Assembly: GCA_947501275.1 (NCBI GenBank)
Contig: CANMVD010000001.1
Coordinates: 868,001-932,000 of the forward strand
Length of the DNA: 64,000 bases
Source of the DNA: an uncultured Tateyamaria sp.
GTDB taxonomy: Bacteria > Pseudomonadota > Alphaproteobacteria > Rhodobacterales > Rhodobacteraceae
Direction: 5' to 3'
A program made the translations under genes and the position numbers. The notes beneath the pieces were generated by a model, which saw only the letters and a program-made list of their open reading frames with translations, was not told the origin of the DNA and did not search any database. Shown in pieces: positions 1 to 10,515 of the stretch (position 1 is its first letter; every line of letters starts with the position of its first letter).

Positions 1-330
1 AGCGCTGGTCATGCCCGAGCTTTGATAACTGCAGATGATCCAGAATCGCTGGCGCGGAAGGTGATTGCTGGCGGCCTCTCTGTTCGAGCAACTGAGGCCT
101 TGGTCAAGAAGTCTGCTGTGGCAGATGGCAAGGCCGTAAGAGTACCGACACAAGCAAAGACAATGGAGAAAGACGCAGACACGCGCGCGCTGGAAAACGA
201 TCTGTCCGCTGCCACTGGTGTCAAAGTGACTTTGAACCACAAAGCAGATGGTGAAAGTGGTGAAATGGTTCTGCGATACAGCAGTTTGGATGAACTTGAT
301 GAGTTATGCCGGAAGTTGAGCGGCGGTTAA
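1..330 (+). CDS. parB: Chromosome partitioning protein ParB, C-terminal part (truncated by window start)
   Basis: Open from base 1 in frame 1 (SAGHARALITADDPESLARKVIAGGLSVRATEALVKK...), ParB/Spo0J-like helix-turn-helix tail and C-terminal dimerisation region. Confidence 0.9.
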   Translation, partial: SAGHARALITADDPESLARKVIAGGLSVRATEALVKKSAVADGKAVRVPTQAKTMEKDADTRALENDLSAATGVKVTLNHKADGESGEMVLRYSSLDELDELCRKLSGG

Positions 331-1469
331 CGCAAGAGTTGGCGCAAGATCTCGTTCAATATCATAAATCCTTGATTTGAAACGGAAATTACGCCGTTTC
401 TATGTTTTAGGTAACCTTCATCTGACAATCGGCTCAAGGTTCTATCGTTGATCGGGGTATCTGATAAGGAGTTAAATCGTTCCAAGATCACACCATCGCG
501 CAAACGCAGACCCATAAGGAGTAGCTCAGTCGCTTGGTCGTTGCGTGAAAGTGCGTTTCGGTGTTCTCGGTCACTGCCGTTTAGCCAGCCATCTGGCATC
601 CGGGTTTGCTCAGTAGACCATCGTTGTCCATCGATCGTCAGTCGGCCATGAGCACCTGGCCCAATCCCGATGTAATCCCCATATTCCCAGTAAATTTTGT
701 TGTGTCGTGACTCCGCTCCATCCTTGGCATGGTTGGACACCTCATATCTTGGCATCCCTGCTGCAGCGCATAACTCTTGGGTCAGAAGATACATGTCCGC
801 CGACAAATCGTCGTCTGGAAGTCCTCTGAGTTTACCAGAAGCGTATCTGTCACCGAACGCCGTGCCTGCCTCGACGGTCAATTGGTATAAGGACACATGA
901 TCCAACCCCAATCGCAAAGCATCCGATAACTCTGATTGCCATTGCTTTAGTGACTGATTTTGACGCCCGTACATCAGATCAAAGCTGACCCGTTCAAAGG
1001 TGGATCGAGCAATTTCAAATGCCGCCAAGCCTTCTTGAGCTGTGTGCATGCGACCCAAAGCTTGAAGATCAGGGTCATTCAGCGCCTGAATCCCCATGGA
1101 CACTCGATTGACCCCAGCAGATCGGAACGCTGAAAATCGGGAGGCTTCAACTGAAGTTGGATTTGCTTCTAATGTGACCTCAAGGTCATTGGCCAATGGC
1201 CACGTTTTGGAAACTAAGTCCAAAATCGCCGAGACTGTCGAAGGCTCCATCAAACTTGGCGTGCCTCCGCCAAAGAACACCGTTCGCAACACTCTGCCTT
1301 CGGTTTCTTGTCCAACGCGGGCTATTTCGTCCAGGTAAGCGGACGTCCACGCCTGATGATCCACGCTGCGTGAAACATGACTGTTGAAATCGCAATAGGG
1401 GCACTTGGCCGCGCAGAAAGGCCAATGGATATACAGGCCGAAACCGCCGGCTTCCCAATCCTCAGCCAA
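327..1469 (-). CDS. hemW: Radical SAM heme chaperone HemW (coproporphyrinogen III oxidase-like)
   Basis: GLYIHWPFCAAKCPYCDFNSH CxxxCxxC motif, FFGGGTPSL, IGIGPGAHGR. Confidence 0.93.
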   Translation of the reverse strand: MAEDWEAGGFGLYIHWPFCAAKCPYCDFNSHVSRSVDHQAWTSAYLDEIARVGQETEGRVLRTVFFGGGTPSLMEPSTVSAILDLVSKTWPLANDLEVTLEANPTSVEASRFSAFRSAGVNRVSMGIQALNDPDLQALGRMHTAQEGLAAFEIARSTFERVSFDLMYGRQNQSLKQWQSELSDALRLGLDHVSLYQLTVEAGTAFGDRYASGKLRGLPDDDLSADMYLLTQELCAAAGMPRYEVSNHAKDGAESRHNKIYWEYGDYIGIGPGAHGRLTIDGQRWSTEQTRMPDGWLNGSDREHRNALSRNDQATELLLMGLRLRDGVILERFNSLSDTPINDRTLSRLSDEGYLKHRNGVISVSNQGFMILNEILRQLLR

Positions 1470-2073
1470 AACAACCCTTAATTAGTTTGTTGAAGCTATC
1501 CGCACGATGACTGATGGCGTTTTTCTCGTCATGAGTCATTTCCGCAAAAGTCCTATCGTGGCCAAGAGGTTGGAACATCGGATCATAGCCATGTCCCTGT
1601 TTGCCACGAATGGGCCAAACAAGTGTCCCGTCTACAGTTCCGGCAAAGATCTCTTCATGGCCGTCCGGCCATGCCAGAACCAAGGTCGAGCAAAACCGCG
1701 CGGTCCACGGCTGCGCCGCATTTGTCTTGAGTATCTCATCATGCGTGCGGGTCATGGCCATCATAAAGTCGCGGCCATTCTCCGTTTCTGCCCAATCCGC
1801 AGTGTACACGCCGGGCGCTCCGTCTAGCGCATCGACTTCAATGCCGGAATCATCTGCAAGTGCAGGTAAACCCGTTGCAACAACCGCTGCACGTGCTTTG
1901 ATGCGCGCATTCCCGACAAAGGTTTCTTCAGTTTCTTCTGGTTCATCCAGCTTCATCTCGGCAGCGCCTACGACGGATACGCCGAAAGGCGCGAACAGCT
2001 CTTCCATCTCCTCGAGCTTACCGGCGTTGTGTGTCGCAACAAGAATGCGTTTGCCTTCGAACCGACGTGTCAT
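1462..2073 (-). CDS. rdgB: Non-canonical purine NTP pyrophosphatase, RdgB/HAM1 family
   Basis: [42 protein letters not shown]. Confidence 0.95.
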   Translation of the reverse strand: MTRRFEGKRILVATHNAGKLEEMEELFAPFGVSVVGAAEMKLDEPEETEETFVGNARIKARAAVVATGLPALADDSGIEVDALDGAPGVYTADWAETENGRDFMMAMTRTHDEILKTNAAQPWTARFCSTLVLAWPDGHEEIFAGTVDGTLVWPIRGKQGHGYDPMFQPLGHDRTFAEMTHDEKNAISHRADSFNKLIKGCFG

Positions 2074-2783
2074 GCAGTGGCAGCCTGCTGAGCTGCAACC
2101 AATTCAGCAACGCCTTTGTCGGCAAGATCCATCAATGCGTTCATTTGATCGCGCGAGAAAGTAGACCCTTCTGCACTCATCTGCACTTCGATTAGTTGAC
2201 CGTTGCCTAACATGATGAAATTGCCATCAACCCCGGCTTCGCTGTCTTCCGGGTAGTCCAAATCCAGAACGGGCTGTCCAGCATAAATACCGCAACTTAC
2301 GGCCGCGACTGGTGAGATGAGCGGGTTACTGACCACGTCCCCGGCCTTCATCAGTTTATCAACAGCAAGCCGAAGCGCGACCCAACCACCTGTGATTGAG
2401 GCACAACGAGTTCCTCCATCGGCTTGAAGCACATCGCAATCGACGGTGATCTGCCGCTCGCCCAGCGCGACCCGGTCTACGCCAGCCCGCAGGGATCTCC
2501 CGATTAACCGCTGGATTTCCACAGTTCGACCACCTTGCTTGCCAGAAGCAGCTTCACGTCGCATTCGTGTGTTTGTCGCACGGGGCAGCATGCCGTACTC
2601 CGCAGTAACCCAACCAAGACCTGAACCCTTGATGAATGGAGGCACACGATCTTCGATGGTTGCTGTGCAAAGCACATGCGTGTCACCCATTTTGATCAGG
2701 GCGGACCCTTCGGCGTGTTTGGTAAAACCTGTCTCGATCGAAACCGAGCGCATTTCGTTTAACTCTCTGCCTGACGGGCGCAT
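2070..2783 (-). CDS. rph: Ribonuclease PH
   Basis: [50 protein letters not shown]; start chosen at MRPSG. Confidence 0.95.
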   Translation of the reverse strand: MRPSGRELNEMRSVSIETGFTKHAEGSALIKMGDTHVLCTATIEDRVPPFIKGSGLGWVTAEYGMLPRATNTRMRREAASGKQGGRTVEIQRLIGRSLRAGVDRVALGERQITVDCDVLQADGGTRCASITGGWVALRLAVDKLMKAGDVVSNPLISPVAAVSCGIYAGQPVLDLDYPEDSEAGVDGNFIMLGNGQLIEVQMSAEGSTFSRDQMNALMDLADKGVAELVAAQQAATA

Positions 2784-2845
2784 ATGCATTTCCTTTTGCT
2801 GGTCCCTGCGACCTAACGCCCGCAGTGGTGGTGACGCAACCCCGA

Positions 2846-2874
2846 TTGACCTTTGAATTTTGAGACCTTTAATA
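2846..2874 (+). promoter_or_regulatory. Predicted sigma70-type promoter of hrcA
   Basis: TTGACC (2846-2851), 17-bp spacer, TTAATA (2869-2874); hrcA ATG at 2883. Confidence 0.45.
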
Positions 2875-2882
2875 GTTGAGCC

Positions 2883-3953
2883 ATGATAGATGCCCCTAAA
2901 CTGCTGGACGAAATGAACGATCGGTCACGTGAAGTGTTCCGACGCGTTGTTGAAGGGTATCTGGAATCTGGTGATCCAGTGGGATCAAGAACACTCACGC
3001 GAGACTTCAGCGAGAAAGTCAGCGCCGCGACAATCCGCAATGTCATGCAGGATCTGGAGTTCATGGGTCTACTGGATAGCCCACACATAAGTGCGGGTCG
3101 GGTTCCGACACAGTTGGGTTTACGCATGTTTGTCGACGGCCTGCTCGAAGTGGGTGTCCCGGACGATTCTGATCGTGAGAAAATTGACGCAACGCTCGGC
3201 AGTAATGAGCGGGATGTGGGCGGCCTATTGGACCGTGTTGGTTCTGCGCTGTCCGGCGTCACACACGGTGCGTCTTTGGTTCTCACGCCCAAGCATGAAG
3301 CACCGATAAAGCATTTGGATTTTGTGCCTCTTGGGCCTGAACAGGCTCTTGTTGTTTTGGTATTTGCGGACGGTCATGTCGAAAACCGATTGTTCCAACC
3401 GCCACCTGGGCAAACCCCATCATCGATGCGTGAAGCGGCAAATTTCTTGAATGCCGTGATCGAGGGGCGCACCCTGTCCGAGGTCACTTCGGTTGTGCAG
3501 CGCGAAATTGCAGAACGGCGACAGGAACTCGATTCTTTGTCGCGCGCCCTTGTTGAAAGTGGTGCGGCATTTTGGGAGGGGGAAGGCGACACGCCCGAGC
3601 GGCTGATTGTGCGTGGTCGCTCTAACTTGCTTAGCGATTCGGCAGAAACCGAAGATCTTGAGCGCATTCGTAGTCTTTTTGATGATCTCGAACGCAAGCG
3701 TGACATTGCCGAGTTTCTCGACCTGACCCAAGACGGAGATGGTGTACGCATTTTTATCGGTTCGGAGAACAAACTTTTCTCACTTTCGGGTTCCTCTTTG
3801 GTTGTTTCCCCTTATATGAACGCGGATCGAAAAGTTATCGGTGCGGTCGGGGTGATTGGCCCTACGCGGCTAAACTATGGCCGGATCGTACCGATCGTAG
3901 ATTACACAGCGCAGCTGGTCGGACGGATGCTGTCGGATCGCAGTGAGAGGTAG
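2883..3953 (+). CDS. hrcA: Heat-inducible transcription repressor HrcA
   Basis: [54 protein letters not shown] and [21 protein letters not shown]. Confidence 0.95.
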   Translation: MIDAPKLLDEMNDRSREVFRRVVEGYLESGDPVGSRTLTRDFSEKVSAATIRNVMQDLEFMGLLDSPHISAGRVPTQLGLRMFVDGLLEVGVPDDSDREKIDATLGSNERDVGGLLDRVGSALSGVTHGASLVLTPKHEAPIKHLDFVPLGPEQALVVLVFADGHVENRLFQPPPGQTPSSMREAANFLNAVIEGRTLSEVTSVVQREIAERRQELDSLSRALVESGAAFWEGEGDTPERLIVRGRSNLLSDSAETEDLERIRSLFDDLERKRDIAEFLDLTQDGDGVRIFIGSENKLFSLSGSSLVVSPYMNADRKVIGAVGVIGPTRLNYGRIVPIVDYTAQLVGRMLSDRSER

Positions 3954-3956
3954 AAG

Positions 3957-4520
3957 ATGGCTGAGCCCAAGAACGACGAATTTCTTGATGACGTAGATGT
4001 TGCGGCAGATGAAGAATTTGCCGACGAAATGATTGAGATTGATGACGAAGCGCTTGAGCTGGACGAATTGCGGGCAGAACGGGATGAGCTGAAGGACCGG
4101 TTCATGCGTGCGCTGGCGGATGCCGAAAACGCGCGCAAACGGTCAGACAAGGATCGCCGCGAGGCCGAGAATTACGGTGGCTCCAAACTGGCCCGCGATA
4201 TGCTGCCGGTCTACGACAATATGAAACGCGCGCTTGAGGCAGCCACGGATGAACAACGCGAAGTGTCCGGTGCCCTGCTCGAAGGAGTGGAGCTGACGAT
4301 GCGTGAGCTGCTGAACGTGTTCAAGAAACACGGGATCGAACGCATTTCGCCAGAGGTTGGGGAAGTGTTTGATCCCCAGCACCATCAAGCCATGTTCGAG
4401 GCTCCGGTGCCGGGGACCAAGGCAGGTGAGATCATACAGGTCAGCGCAGAGGGATTTATGCTGCATGATCGCCTGCTGAGACCGGCGCAGGTGGGGGTCA
4501 GTTCCACGCCGGCGAGCTAA
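3957..4520 (+). CDS. grpE: Nucleotide exchange factor GrpE
   Basis: Acidic N-terminus, RFMRALADAENARKRSDKDRREAENYGGSKLARDMLPVYDNMKRAL; immediately after hrcA. Confidence 0.95.
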   Translation: MAEPKNDEFLDDVDVAADEEFADEMIEIDDEALELDELRAERDELKDRFMRALADAENARKRSDKDRREAENYGGSKLARDMLPVYDNMKRALEAATDEQREVSGALLEGVELTMRELLNVFKKHGIERISPEVGEVFDPQHHQAMFEAPVPGTKAGEIIQVSAEGFMLHDRLLRPAQVGVSSTPAS

Positions 4521-4532
4521 AATTGCTTTGGT

Positions 4533-5429
4533 TCAGAATCGGCTGAGATAATTGCGGAAGGTCCAGAATTCCATTTCAAAGCCCCATGTGCCCTTGAGCG
4601 AGTTGAAATATTTCTCGCCAGTTTGCATGCGCGTTTGGAATGCTTTGTTGGAATATGCACTGAGCAGCGTTGCCATCTTTGTTTCGATCAGCGCCGCGAC
4701 CAGAATGAAGTCGTCACTTGATGGTGTGCCGGTACCCGATGATATGGGCAACGCCCGCAGGATCGATGAAGCCTTTGGCGTAATCAGCCGTTCGACAACA
4801 GGTTGGAGCGCCTTTTCAAACTGTTCCGACTTGAAAAACCCAGTCACGATACTGTCACGCACCAGAAACTTCGACACCTCGGTGTAGGCATCCTCAAGCA
4901 GTGGACGCCAGTCTGACTCGTTGAAGTTGTTCGCGCGGCCCAATGCCAACATGTCATCGATCTGACCGTTACGACCAAACGCCTGACCATTGATGGTCTT
5001 TGGCGCATTGACCGGGGCAACCGGTGCAACTGGGGCAACCGGTGTCGTGGGTGCGGCACGCTTCTTGGGTGTCTTTTTTCGACGGCTGAAAACCTTGTTG
5101 ACCAGTGTGAACCCGGACTTTGGCTTGACCTGCGCAGGTTCTTTGGGCCGCAAGTGTGGGTACATCTGAAAAATGACTTCGTCTTCATCCTGATCGCCGA
5201 AGCCGAAGTCGAACCCGAACGCGCCAATACCCTCCTTTGTACGTGCGATATAGGTGTCATAGATCGCTTTGATATTCCGCTGCCGGGCGACGTCCATCAG
5301 GAATTCGATTTCAGCGCCCGCCGCACGGTGCTTTGCGAATTGGCGGAAAGCCGGATGAATCTCCGTCTTGTCATCTAAAAGGTCGTCCAAGTTTTCCGGC
5401 ATCTCTTTGCCGCAGCATACCAGTGTCAT
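4533..5429 (-). CDS. Hypothetical protein with RGS-domain-like halves separated by a basic/Pro-rich linker
   Basis: ENLDDLLDDKTEIHPAFRQFAKHRAAGAEIEFLMDVARQRNIKAIYDTYIA ... LLEDAYTEVSKFLVRDSIVTGFFKSEQFEKAL resembles the RGS signature by eye. Confidence 0.6.
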   Translation of the reverse strand: MTLVCCGKEMPENLDDLLDDKTEIHPAFRQFAKHRAAGAEIEFLMDVARQRNIKAIYDTYIARTKEGIGAFGFDFGFGDQDEDEVIFQMYPHLRPKEPAQVKPKSGFTLVNKVFSRRKKTPKKRAAPTTPVAPVAPVAPVNAPKTINGQAFGRNGQIDDMLALGRANNFNESDWRPLLEDAYTEVSKFLVRDSIVTGFFKSEQFEKALQPVVERLITPKASSILRALPISSGTGTPSSDDFILVAALIETKMATLLSAYSNKAFQTRMQTGEKYFNSLKGTWGFEMEFWTFRNYLSRF

Positions 5430-5508
5430 CTGTCTATCCCTCTCTTGCTATCTGCATGAGGGAAAGGCCCGAGCGACCGGTTTTATTCGGGTCAGGAATC
5501 CCTGACCT

Positions 5509-8136
5509 TCAGTCCTTGGCGGCGTCCTTCAGTCGGTAAAGCGCATCCAGCGCGTCGCGTGGAGTCATCTCATCCGGGTGGATGTCGTCGAGCAGGTCCA
5601 GCGCGGGCGACGGTTTGGTTGCAACCGGTTGCGGCGGCGGTGCTGCGGCAAAGAGGGGCAGGTCGTCGATGATCGCTTTCTGATTGCCGCCCTCGCGTTC
5701 GCCCTTTTCCAGCGCGTCGAGCACCACACGGGCACGTGAGATGACGGCCGGGGGCAGGCCCGCCAATTGCGCGACCTGCACGCCATAGCTGCGGTCAGCG
5801 GCGCCTTTGTGCACCTCGTGCAGGAAGACGACTTCGCCTTCCCATTCCTTGACCGCAACAGTGGCGTTGTCCACGCCATCCAGTTTACCTGCCAGGGCCG
5901 TCATCTCATGATAATGCGTCGCGAAGAGTGCGCGAGATTTGTTGACGTCGTGCAGATGTTCAAGGGTGGCCCATGCGATGCTGAGCCCATCATACGTCGC
6001 TGTGCCACGACCGATCTCGTCCAGAATGACAAGGGCCCGATCATCTGCCTGATTCAAAATCGAAGCAGTTTCCACCATCTCAACCATAAAGGTCGACCGC
6101 CCTCTGGCGAGATCATCGGATGCCCCCACTCGACTGAACACCTGGCTGACAAGTCCAATATGCGCAGATTTTGCCGGAACATAGCTGCCCATTTGCGCAA
6201 GCAGCGCGATGAGGGCGTTTTGACGCAAGAATGTCGATTTACCAGCCATGTTCGGCCCGGTCAAAAGCCAGATCGCGGCCGAGTCAGCCGCGCTCAGATC
6301 GCAGTCGTTGGCAATGAACGGGGCACCACTTTGTTTCTTCAGTGCAGCTTCGACCACAGGGTGTCGCCCGCCGGTTATGCAAAAGGCTCTGGAGGTATCA
6401 AGCGTCGGACGGCACCACTGTTCGCTTTCTGCCAATTCAGCCAACGCGCTCGCAACATCTATTTCCGCCAATGCACGTGCGGTTTGAGCGATGGCCGCTC
6501 CCGCATCCAAAATTTGTCCTTTCAGCCCATCATAGAGACGCTTTTCAATCTCAAGAGCGCGACCCCCGGCGTTCAGAATACGGGTCTCCAGATCGGACAA
6601 TTCAACTGTTGTAAATCGCACCTGGTTGGCCGTTGTTTGGCGATGGATGAACGTTTCTGAAAGAGGGGCAGACATCATCTTGTCAGCATGCGTTGCTGTG
6701 ACTTCGATGAAGTAGCCAAGTACGTTGTTATGTTTGATCTTGAGCGCCTGAACGCCCGCTTTTTCAATATATTGCTGTTGAAGTTGGGCAATCACTGACC
6801 GCCCCTCGTCCCTGAGCTGCCGCGCTTCATCCAGGTCACTGTCGCATCCGGTGGCAATGAAGCCTCCATCACGCGCAAGCAAGGGGGGCTCGGCGATCAG
6901 ATCAGCTTCGAGGCGTTCGATGAGATCAGCGTGACCAGACAAATCTGAAATCGCGCTTTGCAGAAGTTGTGGCAAGTCGTCTGGAACGGTGTCGTGGATT
7001 GTTTGTGCCTGGATCAATCCGTTTCGGATTCCAGCCATATCTCGTGGACCTCCACGATCAAGGGACAATCGCGACAGCGCTCGATCAATGTCTGGCACAC
7101 GGCGCAAAGCATCGCGAAATTGCTGGCGCAAGTCACGTTGATCGTGACACGTATCCACCGCCTCCAATCTGAGTGAAACAGTCTCTAAACTGCGCGAAGG
7201 TGACGAAAGGCGTCGTTCAAGTAATCGCGCACCAGCTGCCGTTACAGTCTGGTCAATGACAGCAAGAAGGGACCCGGCACGACCGCCGTTTAGTCCTGCT
7301 GTCAACTCAAGGTTACGGCGCGTTGCTGCGTCGATTTGAACGGTCTTGTCGGCGACTTCCTGTTGTGGTGGCAACAGCCGGGGCAAATTTCCCTTTTGCG
7401 TAATGTCCAGGTACTCAACAAGCGCACTCATTGCGCCGATTTCTGCACGTGAAAACGCCCCAAATGCCTCTAATGTGGCGACTTTGAACACTGAACAAAC
7501 GCGGTCCGCACCGGTTGTACTGTCAAAAGCGGCATTGCCTAACGATGTCACAGGTATCCCAAAGTCATCAGCGATCTCGCGCAAATCGGCTTCCTTGGTC
7601 TCTGACGCGATCAGCTCGGATGGGGCCAAACGCGCCAGCTCGGGGCCCAACAGAGACACATCAATGGCCATGACCTGAAAGGAGCCTGTGGAAATATCGA
7701 CCCAAGCCAGAGCGCATTCGCCGCGTACATCCGCAAAAGCAGCGAGGTAGTTGTGACGACGCGCCTCCAACAGCGATTCCTCGGTCAACGTACCCGGAGT
7801 CACCAGACGCACAACGTCGCGTTTTACAACCGACTTTGAACCTCGCTTTTTCGCTTCTGCGGGGCTTTCCAGTTGTTCACAAACGGCGACCCGAAACCCC
7901 TTTCGGATCAGGGTCAGCAAATAGCCTTCTGCTGCATGGACAGGGACGCCGCACATCGGAATGTCTGCGCCATCGTGCTTGCCGCGTTTTGTCAGGGCAA
8001 TGTCCAATGCCTCTGCCGCCGCAACTGCGTCGTCAAAGAACATCTCGTAAAAGTCACCCATCCGGTAGAACAGCAACGCACTGGAATGTGCTGCCTTGAT
8101 CTCCAGATACTGCGCCATCATTGGCGTCACTGACAT
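5509..8136 (-). CDS. mutS: DNA mismatch repair protein MutS
   Basis: MSVTPMMAQYLEIKAAHSSALLFYRMGDFYEMFFDDA; Walker A TGPNMAGKST; LDEIGRGTATYDGLSIAWA. Confidence 0.97.
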   Translation of the reverse strand: MSVTPMMAQYLEIKAAHSSALLFYRMGDFYEMFFDDAVAAAEALDIALTKRGKHDGADIPMCGVPVHAAEGYLLTLIRKGFRVAVCEQLESPAEAKKRGSKSVVKRDVVRLVTPGTLTEESLLEARRHNYLAAFADVRGECALAWVDISTGSFQVMAIDVSLLGPELARLAPSELIASETKEADLREIADDFGIPVTSLGNAAFDSTTGADRVCSVFKVATLEAFGAFSRAEIGAMSALVEYLDITQKGNLPRLLPPQQEVADKTVQIDAATRRNLELTAGLNGGRAGSLLAVIDQTVTAAGARLLERRLSSPSRSLETVSLRLEAVDTCHDQRDLRQQFRDALRRVPDIDRALSRLSLDRGGPRDMAGIRNGLIQAQTIHDTVPDDLPQLLQSAISDLSGHADLIERLEADLIAEPPLLARDGGFIATGCDSDLDEARQLRDEGRSVIAQLQQQYIEKAGVQALKIKHNNVLGYFIEVTATHADKMMSAPLSETFIHRQTTANQVRFTTVELSDLETRILNAGGRALEIEKRLYDGLKGQILDAGAAIAQTARALAEIDVASALAELAESEQWCRPTLDTSRAFCITGGRHPVVEAALKKQSGAPFIANDCDLSAADSAAIWLLTGPNMAGKSTFLRQNALIALLAQMGSYVPAKSAHIGLVSQVFSRVGASDDLARGRSTFMVEMVETASILNQADDRALVILDEIGRGTATYDGLSIAWATLEHLHDVNKSRALFATHYHEMTALAGKLDGVDNATVAVKEWEGEVVFLHEVHKGAADRSYGVQVAQLAGLPPAVISRARVVLDALEKGEREGGNQKAIIDDLPLFAAAPPPQPVATKPSPALDLLDDIHPDEMTPRDALDALYRLKDAAKD

Positions 8137-8259
8137 GGTATTCCCCCGGTTTTGTCGGGCGACCTTACAAACGGGCCGACCTGAGGAAAAGCCAAAGTCG
8201 ATTGAGACACTGCACGCACTGCGATATGACGCCAAGGCGCGACGGGAGGACAGCCGCAC

Positions 8260-10515
8260 ATGAGCAAGAACAAAGTCACAGCCGAGGAAGCCCTAGCGTT
8301 CCATCTGGAACCCACGCCTGGCAAATTTGAAATCTCGGCAACAGTTCCGATGACGACCCAGCGGGATCTGAGCCTTGCGTATTCCCCGGGTGTTGCGGTG
8401 CCGTGCGAAGCGATCGCTGCCAATCCGGAAACGGCCTATGACTACACAAACAAAGGTAACCTTGTAGCCGTCATATCGAACGGAACAGCCGTTTTGGGCT
8501 TGGGTAACCTTGGCGCTTTGGGCTCAAAGCCTGTGATGGAAGGCAAGGCTGTGTTGTTCAAGCGCTTTGCTGATGTGAACTCAATCGACATCGAACTGGA
8601 TACCGAAGATCCTGACGCGTTTTGCAATGCGGTCAAGCTGATGGGGCCAACCTTTGGTGGTATCAACCTTGAGGATATCAAAGCGCCGGAGTGCTTTATT
8701 ATCGAACAGCGTCTCAAGGAAGAAATGGACATTCCAGTGTTTCATGACGACCAGCATGGGACGGCCGTTATCTGCGCGGCGGGCTTGATCAACGCGTTGC
8801 ACATTTCAGGCAAGAAGATCGAAGATGTCAAAATTGTCCTCAACGGTGCGGGCGCTGCGGGGATCGCCTGTATTGAATTGCTGAAATCCATGGGCGCACG
8901 CCACGAGAACTGCATTGTGTGTGACACAAAGGGCGTGATTTTCCAGGGCCGCACGGAAGGCATGAACCAATGGAAGTCAGCCCATGCAGTCAACACCGAC
9001 TTGCGCACGCTGGATGAAGCGATGGTGGACGCTGATGTTTTCCTAGGTGTGTCGGTGAAGGGTGCCGTGACTCCGTCCATGGTTCAAAGCATGGCAGACA
9101 ATCCGGTGATCTTCGCAATGGCGAACCCGGATCCCGAAATCACTCCGGAAGAGGCACATGAAGTGCGCATGGATGCCATCGTTGCAACAGGACGGAGCGA
9201 CTATCCAAATCAGGTTAACAATGTCCTTGGTTTTCCCTACCTGTTCCGTGGTGCGCTGGATATTCACGCGCGGGCCATCAATGATGAAATGAAGATTGCG
9301 TGCGCCCATGCCCTCGCTGCATTGGCCCGCGAAGATGTCCCGGACGAAGTGGCTATGGCCTATGGCAAGTCGCTGACTTTTGGGCGCGATTACATTATCC
9401 CAACGCCCTTTGATCCTCGGCTCATTCACCGGATTCCGCCCGCTGTCGCACGCGCGGGCATGGATACGGGCGCTGCACGTCGTCCGATCATTGATATGGA
9501 TGCGTATGAACTTAGCCTCAAGTCGCGCATGGATCCGACAGCGAGCATCCTGACCGGAATCAACGCCCGCGCCCGCGCTGCTCAGGCCCGTATGATTTTT
9601 GCAGAAGGTGATGACCCTCGTGTGCTGCGGGCAGCCGTCATGTATCAGCGGTCTGGTTTTGGGAAAGCATTGGTTGTTGGCCGTGCGGAAGACGTTAAGG
9701 AAAAGCTTGAAACAGCGGGTATGGGCGACGCTGTGCGTGAATTGGAGATTGTAAATGCTGCCAATACGCCGCACCTCGAAGCATACAAAAACCATCTTTA
9801 CGAGAGACTACAACGCCGCGGGTTTGACGTTCAGGACATTCACCGACTTGCCGCAAGAGATAGGCACGTCTTTGCGTCTTTGATGCTGGCCCATGGTCAC
9901 GGGGACGGGTTGGTTACAGGCGCGACACGCAAATCAGCCCATGCGCTTGAGCGTATCAATCACGTGTTTGATGCGCATGAAGACAGCAAGGCAGTCGGTG
10001 TGACAGCCGTCATTCACAAGGGCCGGATCGTCTTCATATCCGATACACTGGTGCATGAGTGGCCAAACGAAGAAGATCTTGCAGACATTGCGGAACGCGC
10101 GGCGAGTGTTGCTCGAAATATGGGCCTTGAACCACGTGTCGCGTTTGTGAGCTTTTCGACCTTTGGATACCCTGTGTCTGAACGCGCCGAAAAAATGCAT
10201 GCTGCGCCACGCGTGTTGGACAAGCGCGGGGTTGATTTTGAGTATGAAGGCGAAATGACGGTCGATGTTGCGCTGAACGCGCAAGCTCAAGCGGCCTATC
10301 CATTCTCCCGTTTGACAGGTCCTGCGAACATCCTGGTTGTACCCGCACGTCACTCGGCCAGTATTTCTGTTAAACTGATGCAGGAAATGGGTGGGGCTAC
10401 CGTGATTGGACCGATCCTGACTGGTATCGAAAGTTCGGTTCAGATCTGTTCGACGGTTTCCACCGCCAATGATATTCTGAATATGGCCGTGATGGCCGCG
10501 TGCAAGGTCGGATAA
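8260..10515 (+). CDS. maeB: NADP-dependent malic enzyme with C-terminal phosphotransacetylase-like domain
   Basis: LAYSPGVAVPCEAIA, VFHDDQHGTAVICAAGLINAL; C-terminal PTA-like region (VVPARHSASISVKLMQEMGGATVIGPILTG). Confidence 0.95.
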   Translation: MSKNKVTAEEALAFHLEPTPGKFEISATVPMTTQRDLSLAYSPGVAVPCEAIAANPETAYDYTNKGNLVAVISNGTAVLGLGNLGALGSKPVMEGKAVLFKRFADVNSIDIELDTEDPDAFCNAVKLMGPTFGGINLEDIKAPECFIIEQRLKEEMDIPVFHDDQHGTAVICAAGLINALHISGKKIEDVKIVLNGAGAAGIACIELLKSMGARHENCIVCDTKGVIFQGRTEGMNQWKSAHAVNTDLRTLDEAMVDADVFLGVSVKGAVTPSMVQSMADNPVIFAMANPDPEITPEEAHEVRMDAIVATGRSDYPNQVNNVLGFPYLFRGALDIHARAINDEMKIACAHALAALAREDVPDEVAMAYGKSLTFGRDYIIPTPFDPRLIHRIPPAVARAGMDTGAARRPIIDMDAYELSLKSRMDPTASILTGINARARAAQARMIFAEGDDPRVLRAAVMYQRSGFGKALVVGRAEDVKEKLETAGMGDAVRELEIVNAANTPHLEAYKNHLYERLQRRGFDVQDIHRLAARDRHVFASLMLAHGHGDGLVTGATRKSAHALERINHVFDAHEDSKAVGVTAVIHKGRIVFISDTLVHEWPNEEDLADIAERAASVARNMGLEPRVAFVSFSTFGYPVSERAEKMHAAPRVLDKRGVDFEYEGEMTVDVALNAQAQAAYPFSRLTGPANILVVPARHSASISVKLMQEMGGATVIGPILTGIESSVQICSTVSTANDILNMAVMAACKVG

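Noticed and set aside
2790-2882. CIRCE element upstream of hrcA
   Set aside because: No TTAGCACTC-N9-GAGTGCTAA-like repeat found by eye here or upstream of dnaK.
2922-2935. TCACGTGA core as a possible parS site near parB
   Set aside because: Only the 8-bp core is palindromic, flanks do not match the TGTTTCACGTGAAACA-type parS consensus, and it lies in hrcA coding sequence.
9043-9795. 250-aa minus ORF within maeB
   Set aside because: Antisense shadow ORF in a confident gene.
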